Positions 16,877 to 26,971 of a stretch of DNA of 64,000 nt are shown one piece after another (position 1 is the stretch's first letter; every line of letters begins with the position of its first letter). Location: assembly GCF_017488845.2 (NCBI RefSeq), contig NZ_CP083371.1, positions 1,054,001 to 1,118,000 of the forward strand, read 5' to 3'. Below the pieces are notes generated by a model. The model was not told where the DNA came from. It was given only the letters and a program-made list of their open reading frames with translations, and did no database searches. Source of the DNA: Ensifer canadensis. Its GTDB lineage: Bacteria > Pseudomonadota > Alphaproteobacteria > Rhizobiales > Rhizobiaceae. The position numbers and the translations under genes were made by a program.

Positions 16877-17908
16877 ATGAAAGCCTTCTACGCACAGGAA
16901 CAGAAGCGACACGACCCGAAGGCTTTCCTTTCGAGCGGGGCGCCGCAGCCGAACCCGGAGCAGCCCGAACGGGTTGAAAGGCTCCTGATCGGCGCCCGTG
17001 ATGCCGGATGCTCCGTCGTTCGGCCGCGCGACCACGGGCTCGCCCCGATTGCCGCCGTGCACACGCCCGAATATCTCGACTTTCTCGAGCATATCTACGC
17101 GCGCTGGCAGCGCATCGCCGAAGCCTCGGACGAGGTGATACCGAACATTCACCCGCTGGCCCGCGATGGCCGATACCCGGCTTCCGCAGTAGGGCAGGCC
17201 GGATATCACATGGCAGACACCGCATGCCCGATCTCCGGCGAAACCTGGGAGAGCGTGCGCTGGAGCGCCTGGAGCGCGGTCGATGCGGCAGATGCGGTGC
17301 TGGCTGGGGATCGCGCCGCCTATGCGCTCTGCCGCCCACCCGGTCATCATGCCTTTGCAGACGTTGCTGGCGGCTTCTGCTTCCTCAACAACTCCGCCGT
17401 TGCGGCGCAGCGTTTTCTGTCGAACGCGTCGCGCGTGGTGATCCTCGATATCGATCTGCATCACGGCAACGGCACGCAGGGCATCTTCTATCAGCGCTCC
17501 GATGTGCTGACGGTCTCGATCCACGCGGATCCCGTGCGCTTCTACCCCTTCTTCTGGGGACATGCGGACGAACGCGGCGAGGGGCCGGGCCTTGGCTACA
17601 ACCTCAATCTGCCGCTCGAGCGCAAGTCCGGCGACGCCGATTTCCTCGCAGCCCTCGACGTCGCCTTCCGCCGGATCCGCGCCTACGCGCCGGACGCGCT
17701 TGTGGTGGCACTCGGGCTCGATGCGTTCGAGGGCGATCCCTTCGGTGGCCTGTCGGTCTCGACATCAGGCTTCGCAAGGATGGGCGCGGCGATCGCCGGT
17801 TTGGGCTTGCCGACGGCCATCGTTCAGGAGGGCGGCTATCTCTGCGATGCGCTGTCCGACAATCTGACGTCTTTCCTCACGGGCTTCGGCGCGACGGCCA
17901 AGCTCTGA
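16877..17908 (+). CDS. Acetylpolyamine amidohydrolase-type deacetylase (histone deacetylase family)
   Basis: The 343-residue protein has all catalytic residues of the class: His157-His158 in RPPGHHA, zinc ligands Asp193 and His195 in DIDLHHGNGT and Asp282 in GLDAFEGDP, and the transition-state Tyr321 in EGGY. Numbering and length are close to what I recall for Mycoplana acetylpolyamine amidohydrolase. It removes acetyl groups from acetylated amines such as acetylputrescine. The loop YPFFWGHADERGEG is typical of this branch. It ends the operon; a LysR gene faces it 34 bases away. Confidence 0.92.
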   Translation: MKAFYAQEQKRHDPKAFLSSGAPQPNPEQPERVERLLIGARDAGCSVVRPRDHGLAPIAAVHTPEYLDFLEHIYARWQRIAEASDEVIPNIHPLARDGRYPASAVGQAGYHMADTACPISGETWESVRWSAWSAVDAADAVLAGDRAAYALCRPPGHHAFADVAGGFCFLNNSAVAAQRFLSNASRVVILDIDLHHGNGTQGIFYQRSDVLTVSIHADPVRFYPFFWGHADERGEGPGLGYNLNLPLERKSGDADFLAALDVAFRRIRAYAPDALVVALGLDAFEGDPFGGLSVSTSGFARMGAAIAGLGLPTAIVQEGGYLCDALSDNLTSFLTGFGATAKL

Positions 17909-17942
17909 GGCTGCCGTTACGTCAACGAACGAAAGCTATAAT

Positions 17943-18893
17943 CTATTGTGTCAGGAAGTACGCAGAAACTATTGTTTTTGTTGTCGCTTTCTGCAGAGGC
18001 AATGGCGTTTTGAACGTGTCGCCCACTTCGGGCAACAGGCGGCTCGCCTCATCGAGGAAGCCGCGGATCAGCGGCAGATGACGGCGCTCGGCCAGGCAGA
18101 TCGCGTACTCGTAGATGATCTCTCTCGCGTCGTCGATCGGCACGAACGAGAGCCTGATGTCATGGCCGAATTCGAGATCGGCAACGACGCCACAGCCGAC
18201 GCCATTGGCGATTGCCTCGCGCACGCCCTCGCGCGAGGAAATCTCGACGATCTGATGGATCGAGATGGAGTGGTCGGCGAGATTCTTCTCGAAGATCTCG
18301 CGGGTGCGCGAGCCGCGCTCGCGCATGACGAAGGAGAGACCTTCGAGTTCCTTCATGGTGACGCCGTCGCGCGATGCCAACGGATGGGATGCCGGCACGC
18401 AGAGGCCGAGGCGCATGCTCAGAAAACGGACGCCATGGAGGCGCGGGTCGTCGGGGATCTGCGCGGTGATTGCGACATCGGCGCGATAGTCGATGATCTG
18501 GTCGATCACACGGGCGGAATTATCGACGGCTAGGGAGAATGTCAGTTTTGGTCGATCGATCTTCAACCGCGAGAGGATCGGTAGCGCCAGGATGGGGCCG
18601 TCGGCGGCAACACGCAGATGACCGCCAGTTGTGCCGGCCTCGCCACGCAGGAAGGCGTTGGCTTCCTTCTCTGCTTGGAACAGGCGCGAGGTGATTTCGA
18701 ACAGGCGCTCGCCATGGGCGCTGAGGCTGACGCCGCGCGCCTTTCGATCTAGCAGGTTCTGCCCGCATAAAGCCTCCAGGTCCCGCACATGCTGGGACAA
18801 TGTGGACTGGCTGATCGCCATGTCGCGGGCAGCCTGGGAGAAGCCGCCGGACTGGGCGACGATGTGAAACGCTTTCAATTGAGTGATCGACAT
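17943..18893 (-). CDS. LysR-family transcriptional regulator
   Basis: The 316-residue protein has a typical LysR winged helix (residues about 1-60: QLKAFHIVAQSGGFSQAARDMAISQSTLSQHVRDLE) and effector domain (from about 90). It resembles the LysR proteins found with phosphonate/amine catabolic genes, but I cannot name the ligand. It converges with the deacetylase gene and is divergent from the giant RTX metallophosphoesterase gene, so it might control either. The last residues (KATTKTIVSAYFLTQ) look like a non-conserved tail. Confidence 0.92.
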   Translation of the reverse strand: MSITQLKAFHIVAQSGGFSQAARDMAISQSTLSQHVRDLEALCGQNLLDRKARGVSLSAHGERLFEITSRLFQAEKEANAFLRGEAGTTGGHLRVAADGPILALPILSRLKIDRPKLTFSLAVDNSARVIDQIIDYRADVAITAQIPDDPRLHGVRFLSMRLGLCVPASHPLASRDGVTMKELEGLSFVMRERGSRTREIFEKNLADHSISIHQIVEISSREGVREAIANGVGCGVVADLEFGHDIRLSFVPIDDAREIIYEYAICLAERRHLPLIRGFLDEASRLLPEVGDTFKTPLPLQKATTKTIVSAYFLTQ

Positions 18894-19061
18894 TGCTTCC
18901 GGTTCTGTTGCCTGCGGGCATGGCCTGTTGGATCCGCGCGCGTATCATTGTCGCAAAAGCTGACAGGCACATGACACCGGCGGTGACCACACCGATCGGT
19001 CCACTAAGAGGTGGGCGAAACCGATGGCAGCCATCGGAAAACGCTATGGCCGTTTTACGTT

Positions 19062-19079
19062 TTGTTAAGCAACTGTCAT
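19062..19079 (+). promoter_or_regulatory. Possible Pho box upstream of the RTX phosphoesterase
   Basis: TTGTTAA-GCAA-CTGTCAT has the 7-4-7 layout of a PhoB site: the second half matches CTGTCAT perfectly and the first in four of seven positions. It lies 78 bases before the start of a secreted metallophosphoesterase, which would fit phosphate-starvation control. A single weak site; inference. Confidence 0.3.
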
Positions 19080-19156
19080 CTGCGCGGTAAGGGTGGCGGC
19101 TAACGGTGACGCACGGCCAAGAGCCGATCCCGTTCACCTTTAGAGAGAAAGCCGAC

Positions 19157-22100
19157 ATGACTTCCTCCCCCAATTCGCTAGCGACTCCGATCCAATCTTC
19201 GTCCGATTGGCTCCTGAATATCCCGCGTGTGCAGGCCCAACAGGGCATTCTCGTGTCGCCCGGCGGCACGGGCAATGTTTCGTCCTACAGCCTGGTCTAC
19301 GACGCCTACTTCCCGTCGGCTGGCTCCAGCGGCTGGATCCCGTTCCTGCAGACGGATGTCACCAACACGTCTGATGGCGATATCTTCGGCAAGGTTGGCG
19401 GCGAGAGCTTCGGCCTCGGCATCAACAGCGACTATCGCGGCACCGCCAAGCTCGATGCCTGGAACCGAATTGGCCTGACGATCGACAAGGACGCCAGCGG
19501 CGCCGTCTCGATGAAGAAATACATCAACGGCGAGTTCGTCGCCGAACAGAAGATGACCGGCACGCTTGCCGCCCGCTTCACCATCGACAAGGCCAAAGGC
19601 TTCCTGATCTTCGCCGACGAAGACGGCGAAACGTCTTCCGGCTATCTCAGCAACTTCCTCTTCATCGAAAAGGTTCTCACCGGTACCGAACTGTCGGCGC
19701 TCGGCAATGCCAAGCCGGAGGGCATCGTTCCTGATGCGCTGAAGACGGATGCGCTGTCTTCCAACGGCACCGAGTTCCGTTTCGGTGAAGGCTCGACCAC
19801 GCCGGCCTTCGGCCAGGGTTCCTTGAGCGGCGAGGGCACGACCGTTTCGACAACGACGCCGGCAACGGCCGGCATTCCGGCCGTCGGCCAGGACACGACG
19901 CCGAACCCGGGCTCCGTCGTCAAGACCACTACCATCAAGGACATGATGGTTACGCCGGACGCGGCCAATGTGACGCTCGACCTGTCGCAGCATTTCTCCG
20001 GTGAAAACCTGACCTTCACCGTCCAGAACAGCAAGGGCGAGGTGCTGAATGCCGTCCTCACCAATGGCAACAAGCTGGTGCTGGACTTCGCAGCGCTCGG
20101 TCACTCCGACGTCCGCGTGACGGCAACCGACGCCGCCGGCCATGCGGTCAGCGATGATTTCCGCGTCCGCGTCGCCGGTGCGAATGCCTATACGATCGCC
20201 GTCTTCCCGGATACGCAGGACTACACGTCCAACGATGGCATCAAGCACTTCTTCGGCGACATGACGCAGTGGCTGCTGGACAATCGCCAGAGCCACAACA
20301 TCGTCTTCATGACCCATGTCGGCGACATCACCCAGAACAACCTGTCCGGCCAGTGGGACATCGCCGAAGCTGCCCTTCGCAAGCTCGACGGCAAGATCCC
20401 CTACGCCCTGCTTCCGGGCAACCATGACCAGGCCAATGGCGGCAGTGCTGCCGACCACTCGTCGATCTATCTCGACCAGCGTTTCTCGCCGGACAAGCAG
20501 GCAGAAACCAGCCCGGGCACCTTTGGCGGCGCCTACGATCAGGAGCTGATGAGCGCCCGCAACACCTACAGCACGTTCACGGCCCCCGATGGCACCAAGT
20601 GGCTGTCGATCTCGCTCGAGTTCGGTCCGCGCGACGACGTGATCCGTTGGGCAGGCGACGTCATCGAGGCCCATCCCGATTATCGCGTCATGCTCGCCAC
20701 CCACTCGCTGACGAGCTATGCCGGCCGCCAGGACAATCTGGCCCTGCCGCTCTACGACGAAGGTGCAGGCTACGACTACGGCATGCGCACCGACCAGCGC
20801 GGCGCCAACGACGGCGAATATGTTTCGCGCGAACTGCTCGCCCGCTATCCGAACATCGTCATGACCTTCTCCGGTCACATCTTCGGCGATGGCGCTGAAA
20901 CCGACATCACCTACAATCAGTACGGCGAGCCGGTCTTCCAGTTCCTGGTCAACTACCAGAATGGTGTGTCGCGCGAGATCACCGGCAACGGCAACGAAGC
21001 GAAAGGCAACAATGGTGGCAACGGCGCCATCCGCCTGATCACCATCGATCCCGACAACAACCGCATTTCCACCGAGACCTACTTCACCGGGTTCGACGAC
21101 TACCTAGACGGCTTCCGCACCAAGCCGGAACTCGATCGCGACGGCCTGACCGGCTACTATCGTGGCCACCAGGAAGTGTTCGAGAACATTGACGTCAGCG
21201 GCGGCAATGCACGCGCCATGGCTGAAGCCGGTGACGACATCATCGCTGACGCTTCTGCGGGTGCCTCGTCCGCCAATGTCGCGCTTTCCGGTGCCAAGTC
21301 GCTGCTGCCGGCAAGCGTCAAGAGCTGGGTCTGGACCAACGAGAACGGCGACGTGGTGGCTGAAGGCAAGGACGCTAAGGCCGAGCTCGAGCTGGGCAAG
21401 CACAAGCTGACGCTGACCACCACCGATTTCAACGGCATCAAGACCAGCGACACCGTTGACGTAATTGTCCGTGGCGATCGCACTCTGTTGGTCGAAACCT
21501 TCAACGACGGCAATGCCAACGGCTGGGCAACCGATATCGGTGCGGCCAACGGCAATACCGGAAACTTCCTGTTGAAGGGAACGGTCTTCTCGCGTCCGAC
21601 CGGAGCAGCCGGCCTTGCAGCACCTGAGGCCGCGCTCTTCGACCAAAGCGATGCCGCCCGCAACAAGCTGGTCTTCGTCGGTGAGGGCTCGTCTACCTGG
21701 ACGGACTACGTCTTCGAAGCGTCGTTGACCCAGCTCGACAACGACGCGATCGGCGTTCTCTTCTACTACAAGGACGCCAACAACCACTACCGCTTCACGC
21801 TCGATGGCGAAACCAATCGCCGCCAACTGGTCAAGGTGGCCAACGGCGTCGAGACCATCCTGGCATCGGTGAACGAAGGTTCGCCCTACAATATGGAAAT
21901 CCCGTTGACCGTGGCTGTCACCGGCGGCGCGATCAACATCTTCCTCGGCGACAAGAATGTCTTTGCTGGACCGGTCACGGACGCCAATGCACCGCTTAGT
22001 GGCGGCACCGTCGGCCTCTACTCCAGTGGCCAGCGCGCGTCGGTCTTCGATGACATCGTTGTCACCAGGGCAGATACGACGGCAAAAGCCGGCATCGACC

Positions 22101-25093
22101 AGCGAACCTACGACATCGACGGCGACGGCAAGGCTTCCGTCAAGCTTGACGCCTCCGGCTCGTTCGGTCCGAAGCAGTTGCTCGACTACGTCTGGACGGA
22201 CCTCGCCGGCAACGTCATTGCCAATGGCAAGACCGCCAACGTCAATCTCGACACCGGCGTCAACAAACTGTTGCTCAAGGTGACGGCTGTGGACGGTTCG
22301 GTCTCGACCGATCGTGTCGATATCACCGTTGTCGACCGCACCAAGATCCTTGTTGCCGAAGACTTCTCGTCGCCGCAGTCCCTGTCGCGCTTCAACATCG
22401 TCGATGAGGGCGAGCTTGGCGGCATCGGACCTGATGGAAAGGCCTCCGAATGGCTGCTTGCCGACGGAAAGCTGGCACAGACGACGGGGCTTGCGAGCCG
22501 CGAACTGACTTGGAGCGGGGCAACTGCCGCGGATCTGTGGAAGCGTGGCTGGAGCCCGCTTGGCGACGGCGTCAACGTCCTTCGTCTCGGCACTTATGCT
22601 TTGTTCAAGGATCCGGCAGCACTTGCCTGGACCGACTATGCGGTCGAGGCGACGATCCAGACGCCTGACAAGGACGGCCTCGGCTTCCTGTTCCGCTACA
22701 AGGACAACAAGAACTACTACAAGCTCGAGCTCGATGCCGATGGCATCCTCGACCGCAGCCCTGGCAATGGTGCTGGCAGCATCTTCAACTTGGTGCGCAT
22801 GAAGAACGGGGTCGAGGAGATTCTTGCCCAGGTTCCGGGCAAATATGAGCCGGGCCAGGCGATGAAGCTGCGCGTCGAAGTCGTCGGCGACAAGACCACC
22901 GCCTTCCTCAATGACGAGGCACTCTTTGCCTATCCGGTCGGCGACCGTGGTCTCGATGCTGGTACCTTCGGCCTCTATTCCTGGGGCAATGCCGGATTGT
23001 CCTTCGACGATCTGACGGTTGTCGATCTGAAATCGGGCCTCGAAGGCGGCCAGGTGATCAACGGCACCAATACCCGTAACATGCTGGTCGGTGGTGAAGC
23101 CGGCGAGACGATTTACGGTCTTGGTGGCAACGACACCCTCATCGGCAACGGCGGCGACGATCGCGTCGATGGCGGCGACGGCGACGATACGCTGATGGGT
23201 GGTGCCGGACGTGACGGGCTTGTCGGCGGCAAGGGCAACGATGTGCTGATGGGCGGCGAGGGTGCCGACATTATTGCCGGCGGTCTCGGCGACGACCTGA
23301 TCGAAGGTGGTGCCGGCAACGACGCGCTGATCGGCGGTGACGGTTCTGATACTTACGTCTACGGACGTGGCGAAGGCTCCGACGAAATCGTCGAAACGGC
23401 CGCTGCATCTGCTGATAGCGACGTTCTCGTCCTGCACGACATCGCCCGCGGCGAAGCCGTCCTGCATAAATACGGTGAAGCCGTCGAGGTCGAATTCGCC
23501 AATGGCGAAAAACTGACCCTCAACGGCCAACTGGCAGGCGGCGGTGTCGAACTCGTTACCTTCGCCGATGGCACGGTCATGAACCGCGCGGCGATCGCCA
23601 ACAGCCTCGTCAACCGTGGTCCGGTTGCCGCCAGCGACACGCTTGCCCCGATCGATGAGGATGCGCCATCCTTCGTCATCCCGTTTGCGAGCCTGCTCGC
23701 CAACGACAGCGATGCCGATCTCGATCAGTTGAAGGTAACTGGCGTCACTTCGGTCGTCGGTGGTACCGCCACCGTCGAGGAGGGTGGCATTCGCTTCACG
23801 CCCGCCGCCAACTTCAATGGCGAAGCCTCCTTCCACTATCAGATCTCCGACGGTCGCGGCGGCTCGAGCGAAGCCGGCGCCACCTTCGTCGTCAAGCCGG
23901 TCAACGACGCGCCTGTTGCATCGTCGCTGACCATTGAGACGAACGAGGATACGTCGATCAGCGGCACGATCACGGCAACCGATATCGATGGCGATACGCT
24001 GAGCTATGCCGTCAAGACGGGCGCTGGGCCCGCCAATGGCAGCGTCGCACTCGATGGCAGAACCGGCGCCTGGACCTACGATCTGAATGCCAATGTCAAC
24101 GGATCGGACAGCTTCATCGTCGTTGTGTCCGACGGCAAGGGTGGCAGCAGCGAGAGCACCGTCAGTGTGACGATCAAGCCGGTCAATGATGCACCGGTGG
24201 CTGTTGCCGATACCGGCGGCGTTGCCGAGAACGAGACCGCCACCTTCGACCTCGTTGCCAACGATACCGATATCGAAGGCGACCGGCTGACGCTCGTCGG
24301 TTTTGCGGTCACGGCGGTGACCGGTCTGACACTGACGAATGCTCAGGCTGCTACAGCCTTCTCGATCGTCGATGGCAAGCTCGTCGCCGATCCGTCTTCT
24401 GCCTTTATGGCTCTGGAAGACGAGCAGAACGCCATGGTCACCGTCACCTACACCGTGCGTGACGCCCAGGGTGGGGAATCGACCGGCACCGCCTCGATCA
24501 AGATCGACGGCTACACCGAGTACAACGTCGTCGAAGGCACCGACGGCAACGACACGCTGGTTGCCACTGACCGCAAGGACATGATCGAGGCCGGCAACGG
24601 CAACGACACGGTGCTGGCGGGCGATGGCAACGACATGGTCGATGCCGGGGCAGGCAATGACCGCGTTGTCGCCGGAGACGGCAACGATGTGGTCGAGGGT
24701 GGTGCTGGCAACGACGTGCTTATGGGCGGCGCTGGCAATGACGCGCTGAGCGGCAGTGCCGGCAATGACCAGCTCAACGGTGGTACCGGCAATGACACGC
24801 TGAACGGCGGCACGGGCAATGACGTGCTGACCGGCGGTGCGGGTGCCGACACCTTCGTCTTCGCCTCCGGCGACGGTCGCGACGGGGTCCTGGACTTCCA
24901 GGCAGGTGCACAGGGCGACGACGTGGTCGTGCTTTCGAAGGACATGTTCGCCGACTACCAGGCGCTCATGTCCTCCGGTGCCTTCACCGACGGTGACGCC
25001 GGTGCACAGATCGCGTTCGACGATGGGTCGTCCATCACCTTCAACGGTGTGAAAACGGAAAACTTCGTCATCGACGACTTCCGCTTCGCCTAA
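19157..25093 (+). CDS. Giant RTX protein with calcineurin-like metallophosphoesterase domain
   Basis: The 1978-residue protein starts best at ATG 19157 (a GTG at 19106 is in frame). Order: an N-terminal lectin/LamG-like domain (about 10-190); a calcineurin-like metallophosphoesterase (about 345-640) with FPDTQD, HVGDIT, PGNHD, ATHS and FSGHIF supplying the metal ligands; two concanavalin-like domains (about 780-970 and 1065-1290) joined by PKD-like linkers; a first RTX block (about 1312-1400); cadherin-like Ig repeats (about 1480-1780, motifs NDAPVA); and a second RTX block (about 1790-1900) before a C-terminal secretion region ending DDFRFA. There is no Sec signal, which fits type I secretion by the exporter encoded next. 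It probably hydrolyses phosphoesters outside the cell or acts as a calcium-dependent surface protein. Confidence 0.93.
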   Translation: MTSSPNSLATPIQSSSDWLLNIPRVQAQQGILVSPGGTGNVSSYSLVYDAYFPSAGSSGWIPFLQTDVTNTSDGDIFGKVGGESFGLGINSDYRGTAKLDAWNRIGLTIDKDASGAVSMKKYINGEFVAEQKMTGTLAARFTIDKAKGFLIFADEDGETSSGYLSNFLFIEKVLTGTELSALGNAKPEGIVPDALKTDALSSNGTEFRFGEGSTTPAFGQGSLSGEGTTVSTTTPATAGIPAVGQDTTPNPGSVVKTTTIKDMMVTPDAANVTLDLSQHFSGENLTFTVQNSKGEVLNAVLTNGNKLVLDFAALGHSDVRVTATDAAGHAVSDDFRVRVAGANAYTIAVFPDTQDYTSNDGIKHFFGDMTQWLLDNRQSHNIVFMTHVGDITQNNLSGQWDIAEAALRKLDGKIPYALLPGNHDQANGGSAADHSSIYLDQRFSPDKQAETSPGTFGGAYDQELMSARNTYSTFTAPDGTKWLSISLEFGPRDDVIRWAGDVIEAHPDYRVMLATHSLTSYAGRQDNLALPLYDEGAGYDYGMRTDQRGANDGEYVSRELLARYPNIVMTFSGHIFGDGAETDITYNQYGEPVFQFLVNYQNGVSREITGNGNEAKGNNGGNGAIRLITIDPDNNRISTETYFTGFDDYLDGFRTKPELDRDGLTGYYRGHQEVFENIDVSGGNARAMAEAGDDIIADASAGASSANVALSGAKSLLPASVKSWVWTNENGDVVAEGKDAKAELELGKHKLTLTTTDFNGIKTSDTVDVIVRGDRTLLVETFNDGNANGWATDIGAANGNTGNFLLKGTVFSRPTGAAGLAAPEAALFDQSDAARNKLVFVGEGSSTWTDYVFEASLTQLDNDAIGVLFYYKDANNHYRFTLDGETNRRQLVKVANGVETILASVNEGSPYNMEIPLTVAVTGGAINIFLGDKNVFAGPVTDANAPLSGGTVGLYSSGQRASVFDDIVVTRADTTAKAGIDQRTYDIDGDGKASVKLDASGSFGPKQLLDYVWTDLAGNVIANGKTANVNLDTGVNKLLLKVTAVDGSVSTDRVDITVVDRTKILVAEDFSSPQSLSRFNIVDEGELGGIGPDGKASEWLLADGKLAQTTGLASRELTWSGATAADLWKRGWSPLGDGVNVLRLGTYALFKDPAALAWTDYAVEATIQTPDKDGLGFLFRYKDNKNYYKLELDADGILDRSPGNGAGSIFNLVRMKNGVEEILAQVPGKYEPGQAMKLRVEVVGDKTTAFLNDEALFAYPVGDRGLDAGTFGLYSWGNAGLSFDDLTVVDLKSGLEGGQVINGTNTRNMLVGGEAGETIYGLGGNDTLIGNGGDDRVDGGDGDDTLMGGAGRDGLVGGKGNDVLMGGEGADIIAGGLGDDLIEGGAGNDALIGGDGSDTYVYGRGEGSDEIVETAAASADSDVLVLHDIARGEAVLHKYGEAVEVEFANGEKLTLNGQLAGGGVELVTFADGTVMNRAAIANSLVNRGPVAASDTLAPIDEDAPSFVIPFASLLANDSDADLDQLKVTGVTSVVGGTATVEEGGIRFTPAANFNGEASFHYQISDGRGGSSEAGATFVVKPVNDAPVASSLTIETNEDTSISGTITATDIDGDTLSYAVKTGAGPANGSVALDGRTGAWTYDLNANVNGSDSFIVVVSDGKGGSSESTVSVTIKPVNDAPVAVADTGGVAENETATFDLVANDTDIEGDRLTLVGFAVTAVTGLTLTNAQAATAFSIVDGKLVADPSSAFMALEDEQNAMVTVTYTVRDAQGGESTGTASIKIDGYTEYNVVEGTDGNDTLVATDRKDMIEAGNGNDTVLAGDGNDMVDAGAGNDRVVAGDGNDVVEGGAGNDVLMGGAGNDALSGSAGNDQLNGGTGNDTLNGGTGNDVLTGGAGADTFVFASGDGRDGVLDFQAGAQGDDVVVLSKDMFADYQALMSSGAFTDGDAGAQIAFDDGSSITFNGVKTENFVIDDFRFA
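23092..23361 (+). repeat. First RTX (GGxGxDxxx) nonapeptide repeat block
   Basis: About nine consecutive calcium-binding nonapeptides such as [27 protein letters not shown] and GGAGNDALI are encoded here. They fold into a parallel beta-roll when calcium is bound outside the cell. Confidence 0.9.
24532..24861 (+). repeat. Second RTX nonapeptide repeat block
   Basis: About eleven consecutive repeats such as [27 protein letters not shown] and GGTGNDVLT end with [10 protein letters not shown], the usual cap before the C-terminal type I secretion signal. Confidence 0.9.
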
Positions 25094-25102
25094 CCAAAGC
25101 GA

Positions 25103-25131
25103 GGGGCGCACTATTCGGTGCGCCCCTTTTT
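25103..25131 (+). terminator. Rho-independent terminator after the RTX gene
   Basis: GGGGCGCAC (25103-25111) pairs with GTGCGCCCC (25118-25126) around a six-base loop and is followed by TTTTT. The exporter genes lie downstream, so they are read by partial read-through or from their own promoter. Confidence 0.9.
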
Positions 25132-25219
25132 CGCGCGGCGTAGGCTTCAGCCACTTCATGCATGTCATTTCCTTGTGATGCCTGCCTGCTACCGCCGCGA
25201 TCTCAACGGATCAGGGACC

Positions 25220-26971
25220 ATGCGCGACAGTTCTTCCAACAGAAATTCCAGCCAGTTCAAGGGTGTGTTTGCGGGCTGTGCGAGTGCCTTCGTCGGCATT
25301 GGCCTGATGAGTGCCGTCGTCAACGTGCTCTACCTCACCGGATCGCTCTTCATGATGGAGGTCTACGACCGGGTGCTTCCGAGCAGAAGCCTGCCGACGC
25401 TTGTTGCGCTTCTCGCCATCGTTGTCGTGCTATACGCGTTTCAGGGCCTGTTCGACGCGCTGCGTGGCCGATTATTGGTGCGCATAGCCGATCGGCTCGA
25501 CCAGGCGCTTTCACCAAGGATCTACGATGCGATCGTCGGTCTGCAGTTGCAGGTGCCGATCAGCGGTCGCTACGCCCAGCCGTTGCGCGATCTCGATACC
25601 ATCAGGGCCTTTCTCTCGGGCAGCGGGCCGACCGCGCTCTTCGATCTCCCCTGGCTTCCGTTCTATATCGCCATCTGCTTTGCCTTCCATTTCTGGCTGG
25701 GTGTCACGGCACTCGCAGGCGCTGTCATTCTGGCGGCGATTACCCTGTTGACGGAGCTCATTTCGCAGCGGCCGGTCGAAGAGGCTGCGCGCCATTCTTC
25801 CAAGCGCAATCGCATGGCCGAGAGCGGCCGCCGCAATGCCGATGTGATCTCGGTGATGGGCATGGGCCCGCATCTGAGACGCCGCTGGCAGGATGAGAAC
25901 CGCGCGTTTACGCGTGAGCAGCGCCGCGCCAGCGATGTTTCCTCGGGATTCGGCGTGTTGAGCAAGGTGCTGCGCATGATGCTGCAGTCCGGCATCCTTG
26001 CGGTCGGCGCCTGGCTCGTTATTAACGAGCAGGCAACGCCCGGCATTATCATCGCTGGCTCGATCCTGTCCGCCCGGGCACTGGCGCCGGTCGATCTGGC
26101 GATCGCCAACTGGAAGGGCTTCATCGGTGCTCGCCAAAGCCGCCGACGCCTGCAAAAAACGCTGGCGCTTTTGCCCGATGCGCCTGATCGCATGGATCTG
26201 CCCGCACCGAGCCGCGCACTGTCTGTCGAACGCGTCAGCGCTCTTCCGCCTGAAACGACAGAGGCCGTGTTGCAGGATGTCACCTTCACACTGGAGGCTG
26301 GCACAGGGCTCGGCGTCATCGGTGCGAGCGGCTCCGGCAAGAGCTCGCTTGCGCGTCTGCTCGTGGGCATCTGGCATCCGGCGCGCGGCGCGATCCGGCT
26401 TGATGGTGCCACGCCGGACCAATGGCCGGCCGCAGCCCTTGCCCGCCATATCGGCTACATGCCGCAATCGATCGAGCTGCTCGACGGCACCATCGCCGAG
26501 AACATCGCCTCCTTCGATCCCGCTGCTGGGGCCGACGACATCATCGCCGCTGCCCGCGCAGCAAGGGTTCACGATCTGATCGTCAGCCTGCCGGAGGGCT
26601 ATTCCACCGAAGTCGGGGAAAATGGCCGCCCGCTTTCCGCCGGCCAGAAGCAACGGATCGCGCTTGCAAGGGCCCTTTACCGGGATCCCTTCGTCGTCAT
26701 CCTCGACGAGCCGAATTCAAACCTCGATTCCGAAGGAGAGGAAGCTCTGACCTCGGCGATCCTCGGGATCCGTGAACGCGGCGGCATCGTCATCGTCATT
26801 GCCCACCGCCCGAGCGCGCTGCTTGCCGTCGACAAGGTGCTGATGCTTGCCGCCGGCCGCCAGCAGGCTTTCGGCCCGAAGGACGAAGTTCTCTCGAAGG
26901 TTCTAAGGCAGACAACCGCCAATCCGGGTGCGCTCAAGGTGGTGCAATCAGCAGAAGCAGCAAAGGCATGA
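25220..26971 (+). CDS. Type I secretion system permease/ATPase (PrtD/PrsD type)
   Basis: The 583-residue protein (start at ATG 25220, AGGGA upstream) has an N-terminal membrane domain with six predicted helices (GCASAFVGIGLMSAVVNVLY, then TLVALLAIVVVLYAFQG) and a C-terminal ABC domain: Walker A GASGSGKSSLAR (about 368-379), signature LSAGQKQRIALARAL (about 472), Walker B VVILDEPNSNLD and H-loop IAHRPS. These proteins form homodimeric inner-membrane exporters for RTX proteins. Placement right after the RTX gene and overlap with the adaptor gene (ATGA) mark it as its exporter. An outer-membrane TolC-like partner is not in this window. Confidence 0.95.
   Translation: MRDSSSNRNSSQFKGVFAGCASAFVGIGLMSAVVNVLYLTGSLFMMEVYDRVLPSRSLPTLVALLAIVVVLYAFQGLFDALRGRLLVRIADRLDQALSPRIYDAIVGLQLQVPISGRYAQPLRDLDTIRAFLSGSGPTALFDLPWLPFYIAICFAFHFWLGVTALAGAVILAAITLLTELISQRPVEEAARHSSKRNRMAESGRRNADVISVMGMGPHLRRRWQDENRAFTREQRRASDVSSGFGVLSKVLRMMLQSGILAVGAWLVINEQATPGIIIAGSILSARALAPVDLAIANWKGFIGARQSRRRLQKTLALLPDAPDRMDLPAPSRALSVERVSALPPETTEAVLQDVTFTLEAGTGLGVIGASGSGKSSLARLLVGIWHPARGAIRLDGATPDQWPAAALARHIGYMPQSIELLDGTIAENIASFDPAAGADDIIAAARAARVHDLIVSLPEGYSTEVGENGRPLSAGQKQRIALARALYRDPFVVILDEPNSNLDSEGEEALTSAILGIRERGGIVIVIAHRPSALLAVDKVLMLAAGRQQAFGPKDEVLSKVLRQTTANPGALKVVQSAEAAKA

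Noticed and set aside
18955..18980. A second PhoB-like sequence (CTGACAG-GCAC-ATGACAC)
   Set aside because: Both halves differ from CTGTCAT at two or three positions each, weaker than the site at 19062.
19021..19037. Hairpin CCGATGG-CAG-CCATCGG as a terminator
   Set aside because: It lies in a divergent promoter region with no gene ending into it and no T tract.
23092..24861. Dense short repeats considered as a CRISPR or tandem DNA array
   Set aside because: They lie in frame and encode RTX nonapeptides; no spacer structure and no cas genes nearby.
21104..25168. A 1354-codon open frame on the minus strand opposite the RTX gene
   Set aside because: It is a shadow of the GC-rich, repeat-rich RTX coding frame: its sequence has no recognisable domain, and the plus-strand frame has clear metallophosphoesterase and RTX motifs.
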